From assembly GCF_900110815.1 (NCBI RefSeq), contig NZ_FOIT01000002.1, positions 211,896 to 256,876 on the forward strand: a DNA stretch of 44,981 nucleotides, in the 5' to 3' direction. Made by a program: the position numbers and the translations under genes. The notes below the pieces were generated by a model that saw only the letters and a list, made by a program, of their open reading frames with translations, was not told where the DNA came from and did no database searches. Within the stretch, counting starts at the first letter, position 1. Each line of letters starts with the position of its first letter. Source of the DNA: Aliicoccus persicus (GTDB taxonomy: Bacteria; Bacillota; Bacilli; Staphylococcales; Salinicoccaceae). Positions 23,860 through 31,732 of this stretch are shown piece by piece.

Positions 23860-25146
23860 TTACTGAGCTCTGTCGATTTCGTCTTGTGCAGCTTGGCTCA
23901 TTTCCTCAAGCGTTGTTTCTGGGTCTAAACCTTCATAGATCATACTTTCAAGTGAAGTTTGCATTGCGTTTTTCATAGCGAATGCACCAGGTACACGCTC
24001 TTCGATGAAGCCGATATCAAACTGGCTTGCAGGTGCAGCGAATACTTCGTTTTCTTCCACATAGCTTGTCCACTCTTCACTTTCAAGTGCACTTTCTCTT
24101 ACCGGTAAGTAACCTGTTGTCTGTGCCCAGCTCACAGTGTTTTCACCGTTTACTAAGAACTTCATGTATTCGAATGCAGCTTCTTGTTCACCTTCAGTCG
24201 CTGAAGCGAACATCGTGATGTTTGTACCTTGGAATGGTGCAGCAGCTTCAACATCAGTTGGAACAGGTGCAGTTGTCCAGTTCATGTCACCCGCGTCGTT
24301 TTCAACGAATGGGATACCAGCAGATGAACCGATGTACATTGCAACGTCACCTGTTGTGAATGGACCAGATAAGTACTCATCTTCACCAGCGATACGACCG
24401 AAGTCACTGTTGATTAAGTCGTTAATGAAAGTTAATGCTTTTAATCCTTCTTCTGAGTTGAATAATACTTCATTGTTTTCTTCGTCAACGAATTCTCCAC
24501 CCGCTTGTTTTACCCACATTGGGAATTCGTGCTGTAATCCATTTTCGAAACCGAATCCGATAACGCCAGCTTCTTCATATACTGTTTCTGAAACTGATAA
24601 AAGATCATCCCAAGTTTCAGGTGCTTCAACGCCAACTTCTTCAAGAAGGTCATTGTTTACAAATAATACACGTGTCGATTTGTTGAATGGTAAACCGTAA
24701 ACAGCGTCACCAAATGTATTGTCCTCACGGAATACTTCGAAAATATCTTCGTATGGTTCTTCTTCATCAAAACCGTTCTCAATGAAATCAGTTAAATCAA
24801 CAAGTTGATCATTTGCTTCGTAATCTAACATCCACTCACCATATGCCTGTGAGATTGTTGGTGCAGTGTTACTTCTAACTGATGCAAGTAAACTTTGAGA
24901 TAAAGCACCGTAGTTACCTTGGTTTTCAAGAACAACAGTAACGTTATCATGTAAACTATTAAATTCTTCAGTTGCTTCAACTAACCAATCTTGGTGCGCG
25001 TCATTCATTGCATGCCAGAATACAACTTCAACTTCTTCTCCACCAGCGATTTGATCGTCCTGTGCATTAACTGTTTGGCTTAAGCCAACACCTAAAAGTG
25101 CAACACTTGCTAAAGAAACAAGAGATAATTTAAACTTCGAATTCAT
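23860..25146 (-). CDS. UgpB-like extracellular solute-binding protein without a lipobox
   Basis: Protein of 428 residues. The N-terminus MNSKFKLSLVSLASVALLGV continues GLSQTVNAQDD, a Sec signal with a likely signal-peptidase-I site after NA-Q and no lipobox Cys. The mature protein is a cluster-1 sugar-binding type: 'VVFWHAMNDAHQDWL', then 'NQGNYGALSQSLLASVRSNTAPTISQAYGEWM', which resembles the glycerol-3-phosphate binder UgpB (GNY then AP-x-I-x-Q-x-Y). ATG 25146 is chosen because GGAGGG is 7 nt upstream. It lies between the second permease and the metallohydrolase. Sugar phosphate, phosphodiester or oligosaccharide are all possible ligands. Confidence 0.85.
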   Translation of the reverse strand: MNSKFKLSLVSLASVALLGVGLSQTVNAQDDQIAGGEEVEVVFWHAMNDAHQDWLVEATEEFNSLHDNVTVVLENQGNYGALSQSLLASVRSNTAPTISQAYGEWMLDYEANDQLVDLTDFIENGFDEEEPYEDIFEVFREDNTFGDAVYGLPFNKSTRVLFVNNDLLEEVGVEAPETWDDLLSVSETVYEEAGVIGFGFENGLQHEFPMWVKQAGGEFVDEENNEVLFNSEEGLKALTFINDLINSDFGRIAGEDEYLSGPFTTGDVAMYIGSSAGIPFVENDAGDMNWTTAPVPTDVEAAAPFQGTNITMFASATEGEQEAAFEYMKFLVNGENTVSWAQTTGYLPVRESALESEEWTSYVEENEVFAAPASQFDIGFIEERVPGAFAMKNAMQTSLESMIYEGLDPETTLEEMSQAAQDEIDRAQ

Positions 25147-25215
25147 GATAGAACCCTCCAAATATTTTTGTGCGCGAGTGCTAGAGTGACGGTATATATT
25201 ATTTAAATTGCCTTT

Positions 25216-26034
25216 TTATCCTTTAAGACCGGAACGCGAAACACCACTGATGATGTAGCGTTGTAAAAAGACAAATAAAATAATCATAGGTAAGATGATC
25301 ATTGCTGATGCGGCCATCAACAATTCATAGTTCGTACCAGCCTCTGATGTGAATGCAGTTAAACCGACTGGGAGTGTACGCATATTCGTTGAGTTCGTGA
25401 CGATAAGCGGCCATAGGAATGCGTTCCATGAGCCGATTGCTTTAAGCAGTGTGATCGTGATAATCGCTGGCATCGCGATCGGTACCATCACTTGCCATAA
25501 GTATCGCCAATCGGTACAACCGTCTATGCGGGCGGCATATCCGAGTTCATCTGGGACAGACTTGAAAAACTGTCTCAGTAAGAAAATCGAAAAAATTGAA
25601 GCAAGCCACGGAATAATTAATGCTTCATATTGGTCAATCCATTGAAAGTTTGCAAGGGTTACAAAGTTCGGTATTAACAACATCTCGCCTGGTATCATCA
25701 TCGTTGCAATGAGAATGGCAAAGAGTACATTTTTCCCGAAGAACTGAACTTTAGCAAATGCATAGGCTGCGAGTATTGTCGTCATGAGCTCACCGATCGT
25801 GCTGAGCACGGTAACAATCATTGAGTTCATGAAATATGTTGCGAACGGTGCGACTTCGAATGCAATTAAGTAGTTGTCAAAACGAAACTCACTCGGTATC
25901 CATATCGGTGGCATCACACGTACTTCAAAGGATGGTTTAATGGATGTTAATAACATCCAAACGAATGGGAGTAACATTAACAAGCTACCAATGATTAAGA
26001 AAGTGTATATGAACGTCTTAGATAGTGGTTTCAT
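25216..26034 (-). CDS. ABC sugar transporter permease (UgpE/MalG type)
   Basis: Protein of 272 residues with six membrane helices and the conserved cytoplasmic coupling loop 'ELGYAARIDGCTDWRYLWQVMVPIAMPAIIT' of carbohydrate-uptake-1 permeases. The extended 'P...S..PSE' region near the N-terminus (WIPSEFRFDNYLIAF) is typical of MalG-like subunits. Its start follows the first permease by 10 nt. There is a 69-nt gap before the binding-protein gene, usual where a highly expressed binding protein follows. Confidence 0.9.
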   Translation of the reverse strand: MKPLSKTFIYTFLIIGSLLMLLPFVWMLLTSIKPSFEVRVMPPIWIPSEFRFDNYLIAFEVAPFATYFMNSMIVTVLSTIGELMTTILAAYAFAKVQFFGKNVLFAILIATMMIPGEMLLIPNFVTLANFQWIDQYEALIIPWLASIFSIFLLRQFFKSVPDELGYAARIDGCTDWRYLWQVMVPIAMPAIITITLLKAIGSWNAFLWPLIVTNSTNMRTLPVGLTAFTSEAGTNYELLMAASAMIILPMIILFVFLQRYIISGVSRSGLKG

Positions 26035-26044
26035 GTTTCTCCTC

Positions 26045-26923
26045 CTAATATGTGACGCGTTTGCTTCCGATGTACATCTGTATCATCGTGAAGATGAATA
26101 TAATGATGAACAATACGAGCGCGGCAGCGGATGCGACACCAAAGTCCCATTCGCCATAGAATTTGTTGTACATATAATACACGACGGTTAATGCGCTATT
26201 TGCGACACCTGGTCGGTCGTTGAAAAGTGCGTATACTTCATCAAACACTTTAAACGCATTGATAATCGAAATAATTGAGATAAAGAACGTCATCGGTGCG
26301 AGCTGTGGCAATGTGACATTTAAGAAGCGCTGCCACGTATTCGCACCATCGATCTGTGCGGCGTGGTAATACTGTGTATTGACCATCTGTAAGCCCGCCA
26401 GGAAAATGATGATGTTATAGCCAAGTCCCTTCCATATTGAAAGGATAATCAATGCCGGCATATTCCAGTTCGGATCGGTCAGCCACCGGATTGGATCGAT
26501 GCCGACTAAACCTAAAAAGTAGTTCATCAAACCGTAATCCCCGTGGAAAATCCAGCGCCAAACGATAGACACCGCAACGACACTCGTCACAAACGGGATA
26601 AAATAAATCATCCGAAACAACGGTTTAAAATTAATCTTTGTATTTAAGGCCATCGCAATTGCCAGTGACAGTATGATCGATACAGGTACGACGCCGAGCA
26701 CATAAATAAATGTGTTACGGAGTGCGCGATGAAATAGTGGGTCTTCCCATAAATAGATGAAGTTATCGAATCCATATGCATAGACAATGTCATTAAAGAA
26801 ATCATAATCTGTGTAAAATGCCATGACGACAGATTTATAGATTGGATATAGCGTAAATATGGCAAGTATGACTAGAGCCGGTAAGACATAAAGCCAACCT
26901 TTAATATGACTTTTCTGTTTCAT
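26045..26923 (-). CDS. ABC sugar transporter permease (UgpA/MalF type)
   Basis: Protein of 292 residues with six membrane helices and the coupling loop 'YYHAAQIDGANTWQRFLNVTLPQLAPMTFF'. ATG 26923 is preferred to GTG 26932 because TAGGTGA lies 5 nt before it. The start lies inside the end of the ATPase gene (23-nt overlap), so translation is coupled. It pairs with the MalG-type permease downstream. Confidence 0.9.
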   Translation of the reverse strand: MKQKSHIKGWLYVLPALVILAIFTLYPIYKSVVMAFYTDYDFFNDIVYAYGFDNFIYLWEDPLFHRALRNTFIYVLGVVPVSIILSLAIAMALNTKINFKPLFRMIYFIPFVTSVVAVSIVWRWIFHGDYGLMNYFLGLVGIDPIRWLTDPNWNMPALIILSIWKGLGYNIIIFLAGLQMVNTQYYHAAQIDGANTWQRFLNVTLPQLAPMTFFISIISIINAFKVFDEVYALFNDRPGVANSALTVVYYMYNKFYGEWDFGVASAAALVLFIIIFIFTMIQMYIGSKRVTY

Positions 26924-27947
26924 AGGCTTCACCTACTCGCTTGCCACGCGCATCGAATAATAGTACATGTTCATCACGCGCATTGAGATAAATATTTTGT
27001 TCCACTTCTAAGATGTGGTCTTTCTCGACATAGAAACGAATTTTTCTCTCATTATGTTCTGCAACGACGAGCGTATCTTTTCCTTTTTGTTCAATAATCG
27101 TGATAACAGCTGGAATCCCTTTATCGTCGACATAAAGATGTTCCGGTCGAATTTTAATCGATTCAATCTCTTGATTTAAATATTTAGCAAACGGAGTGTC
27201 GTCTAATTCTGAATTCTTTAAGTTGAATGTATTGATTTGAGGCGCACCAATAAAGTCAGCAACGAACTCTGAGTTCGGGTGATCATAGAGATTATTTGGA
27301 ATTCCATGTTGGATGATATTGCCGTTTTCCATAACGATGATACGGTCGGAAATACTCATCGCCTCTTCTTGGTCATGTGTGACAAAGACAGTCGTAATAC
27401 CAAGTTCTTGCTGGATACGTCTAATTTCTTCGCGCATAGTGACGCGCAGTTTCGCGTCTAAGTTTGAAAGTGGTTCATCGAGCAATAGTACGTCTGGTTT
27501 TCTAACGATTGCACGTGCGATTGCAACGCGCTGTTGCTGTCCACCAGATAATTGACTTGGTTTACGTTTACTTAAGTGTGCGATTTCTACGAGTTCTAGA
27601 GCTTCCATCGCTTGTTTTTGGCGTTCACGACGTTTCACACCGTGCATTTTTAGTGGAAACATAACATTTTGTAACACAGTCATATGAGGGTATAGAGCAT
27701 AGTTTTGGAACACCATACCAATGTTTCTTTTTTCGGGTGTAATTTTTGTTACTTTTTTATCGTTGAAATAAATTTCGCCAGAATGAGGTGTATGTATACC
27801 TGCGAGCATAAATAGTGTTGTGGATTTTCCACATCCAGAAGGGCCAAGTAATGAAACGAGTTCTCCTGTTTCAATTTTAAAGTTGATGTTATTAACAGCT
27901 GTTACATCATCAAACTTCATTGTAAGATGATCAATCCTAATAGACAT
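26901..27947 (-). CDS. ABC transporter ATP-binding protein (UgpC/MsmK/MalK type)
   Basis: ATPase of 348 residues: Walker A at about 35-42 (GPSGCGKS), 'QLSGGQQQRVAIARAIVRKPDVLLLDEPLSNLDAKLR', H-loop 'FVTHDQEEA', and a C-terminal TOBE/OB region (FIGAPQINTF to the end). ATG 27947 is chosen for its near-perfect AGGAGG ribosome site. Unlike many Gram-positive sugar importers that share a distant MsmK, here the ATPase leads its own operon, so the importer is self-contained. Confidence 0.92.
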   Translation of the reverse strand: MSIRIDHLTMKFDDVTAVNNINFKIETGELVSLLGPSGCGKSTTLFMLAGIHTPHSGEIYFNDKKVTKITPEKRNIGMVFQNYALYPHMTVLQNVMFPLKMHGVKRRERQKQAMEALELVEIAHLSKRKPSQLSGGQQQRVAIARAIVRKPDVLLLDEPLSNLDAKLRVTMREEIRRIQQELGITTVFVTHDQEEAMSISDRIIVMENGNIIQHGIPNNLYDHPNSEFVADFIGAPQINTFNLKNSELDDTPFAKYLNQEIESIKIRPEHLYVDDKGIPAVITIIEQKGKDTLVVAEHNERKIRFYVEKDHILEVEQNIYLNARDEHVLLFDARGKRVGEAYETEKSY

Positions 27948-28012
27948 GTGTAACCTCCTGATTACTTTGTGCGTCATTTTTTAGATTACCAAATGAATGC
28001 TAAGTAACTATA

Positions 28013-28029
28013 AATATTTTGTAAATATT
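28013..28029. promoter_or_regulatory. Possible operator of the importer operon
   Basis: A perfect dyad AATATTT-TGT-AAATATT lies upstream of the minus-strand operon, next to a weak promoter-like pair (TTACTC, 17 bp, TATAGT on the minus strand). Its regulator is unknown, and such AT-rich dyads can arise by chance. Confidence 0.35.
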
Positions 28030-28059
28030 GAGTAACGATAGTAACTTTACGTTTAATTC

Positions 28060-28088
28060 TTGAAACGATAAACGACAGATGTTATAAT
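28060..28088 (+). promoter_or_regulatory. Sigma-A promoter of mhqO-mhqD
   Basis: TTGAAA (28060-28065), a 17-bp spacer, and a perfect TATAAT (28083-28088). The -10 box runs into the operator palindrome. Confidence 0.85.
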
Positions 28089-28108
28089 TATCTCGAATTC
28101 GAGATAAT
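28087..28108. promoter_or_regulatory. MhqR-type operator
   Basis: A perfect 22-bp palindrome centred on GAATTC at 28095-28100, core ATCTCGAATTCGAGAT, overlaps the -10 box and transcription start of mhqO. It matches the inverted repeat recognised by the MarR-type quinone sensor MhqR in Bacillus. No mhqR gene is in the window. Confidence 0.85.
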
Positions 28109-28125
28109 AAAAGGAGTGAAATGGA

Positions 28126-29088
28126 ATGACAATAGAACTATTAGGACTACACCACGTAACAGCAATGACAGATGACGCGAGTCGCAACTACAAATTTTTC
28201 ACAGATGTATTGGGTATGAGACTTGTTAAGAAAACAGTGAACCAAGACGACATTCAAACATACCACACTTTTTTTGCAGATGATGAAGGCAATGCGGGAA
28301 CGGACATGACATTTTTTGATTTCCCAGGACAACCGCAAGGAATTCGTGGTACAAACTCAATTTCAAGAACGAGTTTTAGAGTGCCAAATGATGAAGCAAT
28401 TGAAGTATATAAGAAGCGTTTCGAAGAATTTGATGTAGAACATGGAGAAATAGAAACATTATTCGGTCACAAAGTACTAACGTTTGAAGAAGAAGATGGT
28501 CAGAGATTCCAGTTAATCAGTGACGAGAATAACGAAGGTGTTTCTGCAGGTATTCCATGGCAAAACGGACCCGTTGATACAAAACACGCAATTTATGGAC
28601 TTGGTCCAATTGAAATTACAGTCACTTATTTCGATGAATTTAAAGAAGCATTGACTGAAATTTATGGTATGACGGTCATTAAAGATGAAAGCGAAGTTGC
28701 ATTACTTGAAATGGGCGAAGGTGGAAACGGTGCGCAAGTCATCTTACGCAAAGATGATACATCACGTCCAGCGATGCAAGGATATGGTGAAGTACACCAC
28801 GTGTCGTTTAGAGTAAAAGATCACGATGCAATTGTTAAATGGCATGAAAAGTACAAAACACATCGCATGGGTAACTCAGGCATCGTCGACCGCTTTTATT
28901 TTGAAGCACTTTACACGAGAATTGGTCACATTTTAATTGAGTTATCTACTGATGGACCGGGATTTATGACAGATGAACCGTATGAAACGTTAGGAGAAAG
29001 TTTAGCTTTACCACCTTTCTTAGAGCCAAAGCGTGAAGAAATTGAAGCACAAGTGAGACCATTTGATACGACGAGGAGCGATAAATAA
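28126..29088 (+). CDS. mhqO: Ring-cleaving dioxygenase, VOC/glyoxalase type (MhqO/MhqE)
   Basis: Protein of 320 residues with two vicinal-oxygen-chelate modules: the first opens with 'LLGLHHVTAMTDD', the second with 'YGEVHHVSFRVKDHD' and ends at the acidic ligand in 'HILIELSTDGPGF'. The His/His/Glu metal set is present. The family opens hydroquinone or catechol-like rings and protects against methylhydroquinone and other electrophiles. AAAGGAGTG precedes the ATG. It overlaps mhqD by one base (TAATG) and sits behind an MhqR-type operator, which supports induction by quinones. Confidence 0.92.
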   Translation: MTIELLGLHHVTAMTDDASRNYKFFTDVLGMRLVKKTVNQDDIQTYHTFFADDEGNAGTDMTFFDFPGQPQGIRGTNSISRTSFRVPNDEAIEVYKKRFEEFDVEHGEIETLFGHKVLTFEEEDGQRFQLISDENNEGVSAGIPWQNGPVDTKHAIYGLGPIEITVTYFDEFKEALTEIYGMTVIKDESEVALLEMGEGGNGAQVILRKDDTSRPAMQGYGEVHHVSFRVKDHDAIVKWHEKYKTHRMGNSGIVDRFYFEALYTRIGHILIELSTDGPGFMTDEPYETLGESLALPPFLEPKREEIEAQVRPFDTTRSDK

Positions 29089-29681
29089 TGGAACATATTT
29101 TTTTAAAAGGCAATAACGACCGTGTTTTAATCACATTGCACGGCACGGGTGGAGACGCACAAGATATTGCCGGACTCGGCCGAGCAATCGATGAAGACGC
29201 AGCGATTTTAAGTGTTAATGGACAAGTAATGGAAGGCGGCATGCGCCGTTTCTTCAAACGTCATGGTGAAGGGGAATATGATGTAGAAGATTTAAATCTT
29301 AGAGGAAAAGAGTTGCTCGACTTTTTAGTTGAATCGAGTAAAGAATATGACTTTAAGTTAGAAGATGCTGTACTTGTCGGATTTTCTAACGGATCTAACA
29401 TTGCAATCAACATGATGTTAAGAGAAAATTCTCCAGTAAAAAATGCACTTTTATTCGCACCGTTGTATAATGTAGATGTGGATGAAAATGTAACGCTTGA
29501 GAATGCAAATGTATTCTTATCGATGGGTGAAATGGATCCGATTGTACCGAAAGCAGCGAGCGAACATGTCATTTCGTTGTTCGAATCAAGAGGCGCCAAT
29601 GTTGAAAAATATTGGGTTGGCTCACACGAGATCACTGCTGGCGCAGTAAGTGCCTCACAGGCATTTTTATCTAACCTATAA
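29088..29681 (+). CDS. mhqD: Alpha/beta hydrolase, phospholipase/carboxylesterase type (MhqD)
   Basis: Hydrolase of 197 residues: oxyanion region 'LITLHGTGGDAQDI', nucleophile Ser in 'LVGFSNGSNIA', Asp in 'MGEMDPIVP', His in 'WVGSHEITAGAVSASQAFL'. It is the partner of the mhqO dioxygenase in the bacillar and staphylococcal quinone-resistance operons (mhqNOD, mhqRED). Translationally coupled to mhqO. Confidence 0.92.
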   Translation: MEHIFLKGNNDRVLITLHGTGGDAQDIAGLGRAIDEDAAILSVNGQVMEGGMRRFFKRHGEGEYDVEDLNLRGKELLDFLVESSKEYDFKLEDAVLVGFSNGSNIAINMMLRENSPVKNALLFAPLYNVDVDENVTLENANVFLSMGEMDPIVPKAASEHVISLFESRGANVEKYWVGSHEITAGAVSASQAFLSNL

Positions 29682-29753
29682 ACTGAAAGTGGGAGACACT
29701 CGATCGATATCAATGAATATTTAGACGGTTACAGCGAGACTCAACAAGCATTC

Positions 29754-30068
29754 GTGCAAGAGATTTTTGATTGGATTAGTGAAAAGTATCCCCAGTTAAA
29801 GCAAGAAGTAAAGTGGAATCAACCGATGTATACGCATGAAGGTACGTATATTATTGCATTTAGCTTATCGAAAGCGCACATGTCAGTTTCTCCTGAATTT
29901 AAAGGGATGGATGTGTTCAAAGATAAGATAGAAGCGGCAGGCTATACACATTCAAAGATGTTATTCCGCATTAAATACACGGACAAAGTGGACTATGACT
30001 TACTCAGCGAAATGATTGAGTTTAACATCGAAGATAAGGCTGGCTATACGAAGTTCTGGAGAGGTTAA
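29754..30068 (+). CDS. DUF1801/YdhG-family protein (iron-chaperone-like), start probably further upstream
   Basis: From GTG 29754 the protein has 104 residues and contains the family core 'EVKWNQPMYTHEGTYIIAFSLSKAHMSVSPE' and the ending 'MIEFNIEDKAGYTKFWRG'. Relatives such as Bacillus YdhG start about 17 residues earlier. The frame is open upstream and gives DINEYLDGYSETQQAF, matching that missing N-terminus. The codon where relatives have Met is ATC at 29703, with GTGGGAG 7 nt before it. So either translation starts at ATC 29703 (121 residues) or a shortened protein is made from GTG. The fold is frataxin/CyaY-like, but a role in iron handling is not proven. Possibly co-transcribed with mhqOD. 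Confidence 0.82.
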   Translation: MQEIFDWISEKYPQLKQEVKWNQPMYTHEGTYIIAFSLSKAHMSVSPEFKGMDVFKDKIEAAGYTHSKMLFRIKYTDKVDYDLLSEMIEFNIEDKAGYTKFWRG

Positions 30069-30071
30069 AAT

Positions 30072-30104
30072 AATGCCGAACACTATATAAGAGTGCTCGG
30101 CATT
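30072..30104. terminator. Bidirectional terminator between DUF1801 gene and ytoQ
   Basis: A 13-position stem (30072-30084 with 30092-30104, one mismatch) has a 7-nt loop between convergent genes. TTAATT follows on plus and TTATTTTAACC on minus. Confidence 0.82.
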
Positions 30105-30108
30105 TTAA

Positions 30109-30549
30109 TTAGGCGTAAATATAAGCCAGTACTTCAATCGCTTGATCGATTGTTTCAACGGTAACATTTGCCTTGTTCGATAACTCTTTCATCGCGTGGA
30201 TGTGCTCTTTCGGACGAATGATGATAAGCGGTTTACCTAAGTTGATCGCTGTTGTTGCGTCCATCGTCGTGTTCCATTGTTTGTACTTGTCTCCGAACAG
30301 CGCGATGACAACATCTGATTTCTGCATTAAAACTGTTGTTCTTAAATTGTTGATGGCACTTGCAGCATCATCTCTAAAGAAGTCATTCGGTTGTTCGCCT
30401 AATATATTTTCACCGATAGCATCTGATAGATCATGTTCAGTCTGTGGATGAACGAACTGAATGGGTAGACCTTTATCCTTTGATGCAGCTTTTACAACTT
30501 CGCGCCAATCACCATGTACGTGACCTGCCAAATATACAGTTAATTCCAT
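30109..30549 (-). CDS. ytoQ: YtoQ-family protein
   Basis: Protein of 146 residues beginning MELTVYLAGHVHGDWREVV, with 'HPQTEHDLSD', 'DVVIALFGDKYKQWNTTMDATTAINLGKPLIIIRP', typical of YtoQ, a nucleoside 2-deoxyribosyltransferase-like Rossmannoid family of unknown function. ATG 30549 is chosen over the 31-codon longer frame because AAGGAG lies upstream and the family starts at M-E-L/W-x-VYLAG. It is divergent from the HAD phosphatase gene. Confidence 0.88.
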   Translation of the reverse strand: MELTVYLAGHVHGDWREVVKAASKDKGLPIQFVHPQTEHDLSDAIGENILGEQPNDFFRDDAASAINNLRTTVLMQKSDVVIALFGDKYKQWNTTMDATTAINLGKPLIIIRPKEHIHAMKELSNKANVTVETIDQAIEVLAYIYA

Positions 30550-30642
30550 GATAAAAACGCTCCTTTTAAAGTCTATATTCTTATGTTCAGTCTTCCCTAT
30601 ATGATAAAATAGAAACATAAATATATTGGGGGAAGAAGTCAT

Positions 30643-31308
30643 ATGAAAGTCGCACTATTTGATTTTGATGGTACGCTATATCCAGGTCAAACGTTTAATG
30701 TTATGCTCAAACATCTAAAAGATCACCCACAATATAGTAAAAACTATCTTAAGTTTATGAGTCGTTTCAGGTTGGTATATATCGGCTATAAACTTAAACT
30801 CGTTTCAAAGGATACGATGCGTTCAGAAGCAATGAAACTCTATATCCTTTCTTTTAAGGACAATACGAAAGAAGAGATCGTCGACTACTTCAAAGAACTT
30901 GGACAAGAAATTAGGCAAGATCTGTATCAACCGTTAATCGAAAAGGTAAAGGCGTTAAAAGCAAAAAATGTGTATACAATGGTTATTTCTGGTGCATATA
31001 CAGAGCTGCTTCAAGGCATTCTAGAAGATGATTTTGACCATTTGATCGGTACAACAATTCCATTTAAAGAAGATAAAATTGACACATCCAATGAGATTTT
31101 GCATATGCAATCCGATGTCAAAGTCAAAGAAATTAAGAAGCATTTAGAGGATAAGGATGTTGACTGGGCAAACAGCTATGCGTTTAGCGACAGCATTACA
31201 GATTTAGACATGCTACAACTTGTTGGTAATGCATATGCAGTCAGACCGGATGATGAACTTAGACAATATGCAGAAGTAAATGGATGGGGGATTATTTCAA
31301 ATGAGTGA
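30643..31308 (+). CDS. HAD-family phosphatase (subclass IB, SerB-like)
   Basis: Protein of 221 residues with motif I 'LFDFDGTLY' (D7, D9), an all-helical cap (about residues 20-95), motif II 'VISGAY', and motif IV 'FSDSITDLDML'. These are the HAD subclass IB signatures. The substrate (phosphoserine, another small phosphomonoester) cannot be told from the sequence. The ribosome site GGGGGAAG precedes the ATG. The next gene starts 8 nt before its stop, so they are translated together. Confidence 0.85.
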   Translation: MKVALFDFDGTLYPGQTFNVMLKHLKDHPQYSKNYLKFMSRFRLVYIGYKLKLVSKDTMRSEAMKLYILSFKDNTKEEIVDYFKELGQEIRQDLYQPLIEKVKALKAKNVYTMVISGAYTELLQGILEDDFDHLIGTTIPFKEDKIDTSNEILHMQSDVKVKEIKKHLEDKDVDWANSYAFSDSITDLDMLQLVGNAYAVRPDDELRQYAEVNGWGIISNE

Positions 31309-31633
31309 AGTTGATATTTTAAATATTACAGAATCAGATTTATACCCAACTGAACGTTTCGGTCCGAAACTCGTTGGTACGATGCTATACAAACTTGGTG
31401 AAACGAGTGCATTCAAAACAGCGTATATCACAACAAATGAACGTCTAATTATGAATGCAGATATGAATGGTGAACTTTACACACGCGTGTTCAGCTATCA
31501 GGATATTGAAGAAGCGACGTTTGAAAAAGATGGTGTGATTATCACATTTAAAAATGGTATGAAAATTCCAATGGTAGAAATCATTGATGGAAATACAGAG
31601 GCATTTCTAGAATTTGTTAAAGAACGTCTTTAA
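31301..31633 (+). CDS. Small PH/GRAM-like protein, function unknown
   Basis: Protein of 110 residues whose alternating strands and final amphipathic helix (NTEAFLEFVKERL) suggest a bacterial PH-like barrel: 'TAYITTNERLIMNADMNGELYTRVFSYQDIEEATFEKDGVIITFKNGMKIPMVEI'. The ATG at 31301 lies within the HAD gene, 8-nt overlap. It has no membrane segment. Function unrecognised; coupling suggests a role linked to the HAD phosphatase. Confidence 0.68.
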   Translation: MSEVDILNITESDLYPTERFGPKLVGTMLYKLGETSAFKTAYITTNERLIMNADMNGELYTRVFSYQDIEEATFEKDGVIITFKNGMKIPMVEIIDGNTEAFLEFVKERL

Positions 31634-31636
31634 TTA

Positions 31637-31674
31637 AAGCACCCACATCGATGGTAATTATCGGGTGGGTGTTT
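31637..31674 (+). terminator. Hairpin terminator after the PH-like gene
   Basis: A 10-bp stem (31637-31646 with 31665-31674, one G-T pair) with a further weak inner stem; only a short T tail follows on plus. It overlaps the -35 box of mqo. Confidence 0.65.
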
Positions 31675-31700
31675 CACGTTTAAGAGATTGGTTGTATAAT
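31672..31700 (+). promoter_or_regulatory. Candidate promoter of mqo
   Basis: TTTCAC (31672-31677), a 17-bp spacer and TATAAT (31695-31700), 33 nt before the mqo start. Confidence 0.55.
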
Positions 31701-31732
31701 GGAAATATATATATGGAGAAAGAGGGAAAATG

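Noticed and set aside
24137..24700. Plus-strand open frame of 187 codons opposite the solute-binding protein gene
   Set aside because: It is a long shadow frame caused by codon bias of the binding-protein gene; composition (Ser/Pro-rich) is that of an antisense frame.
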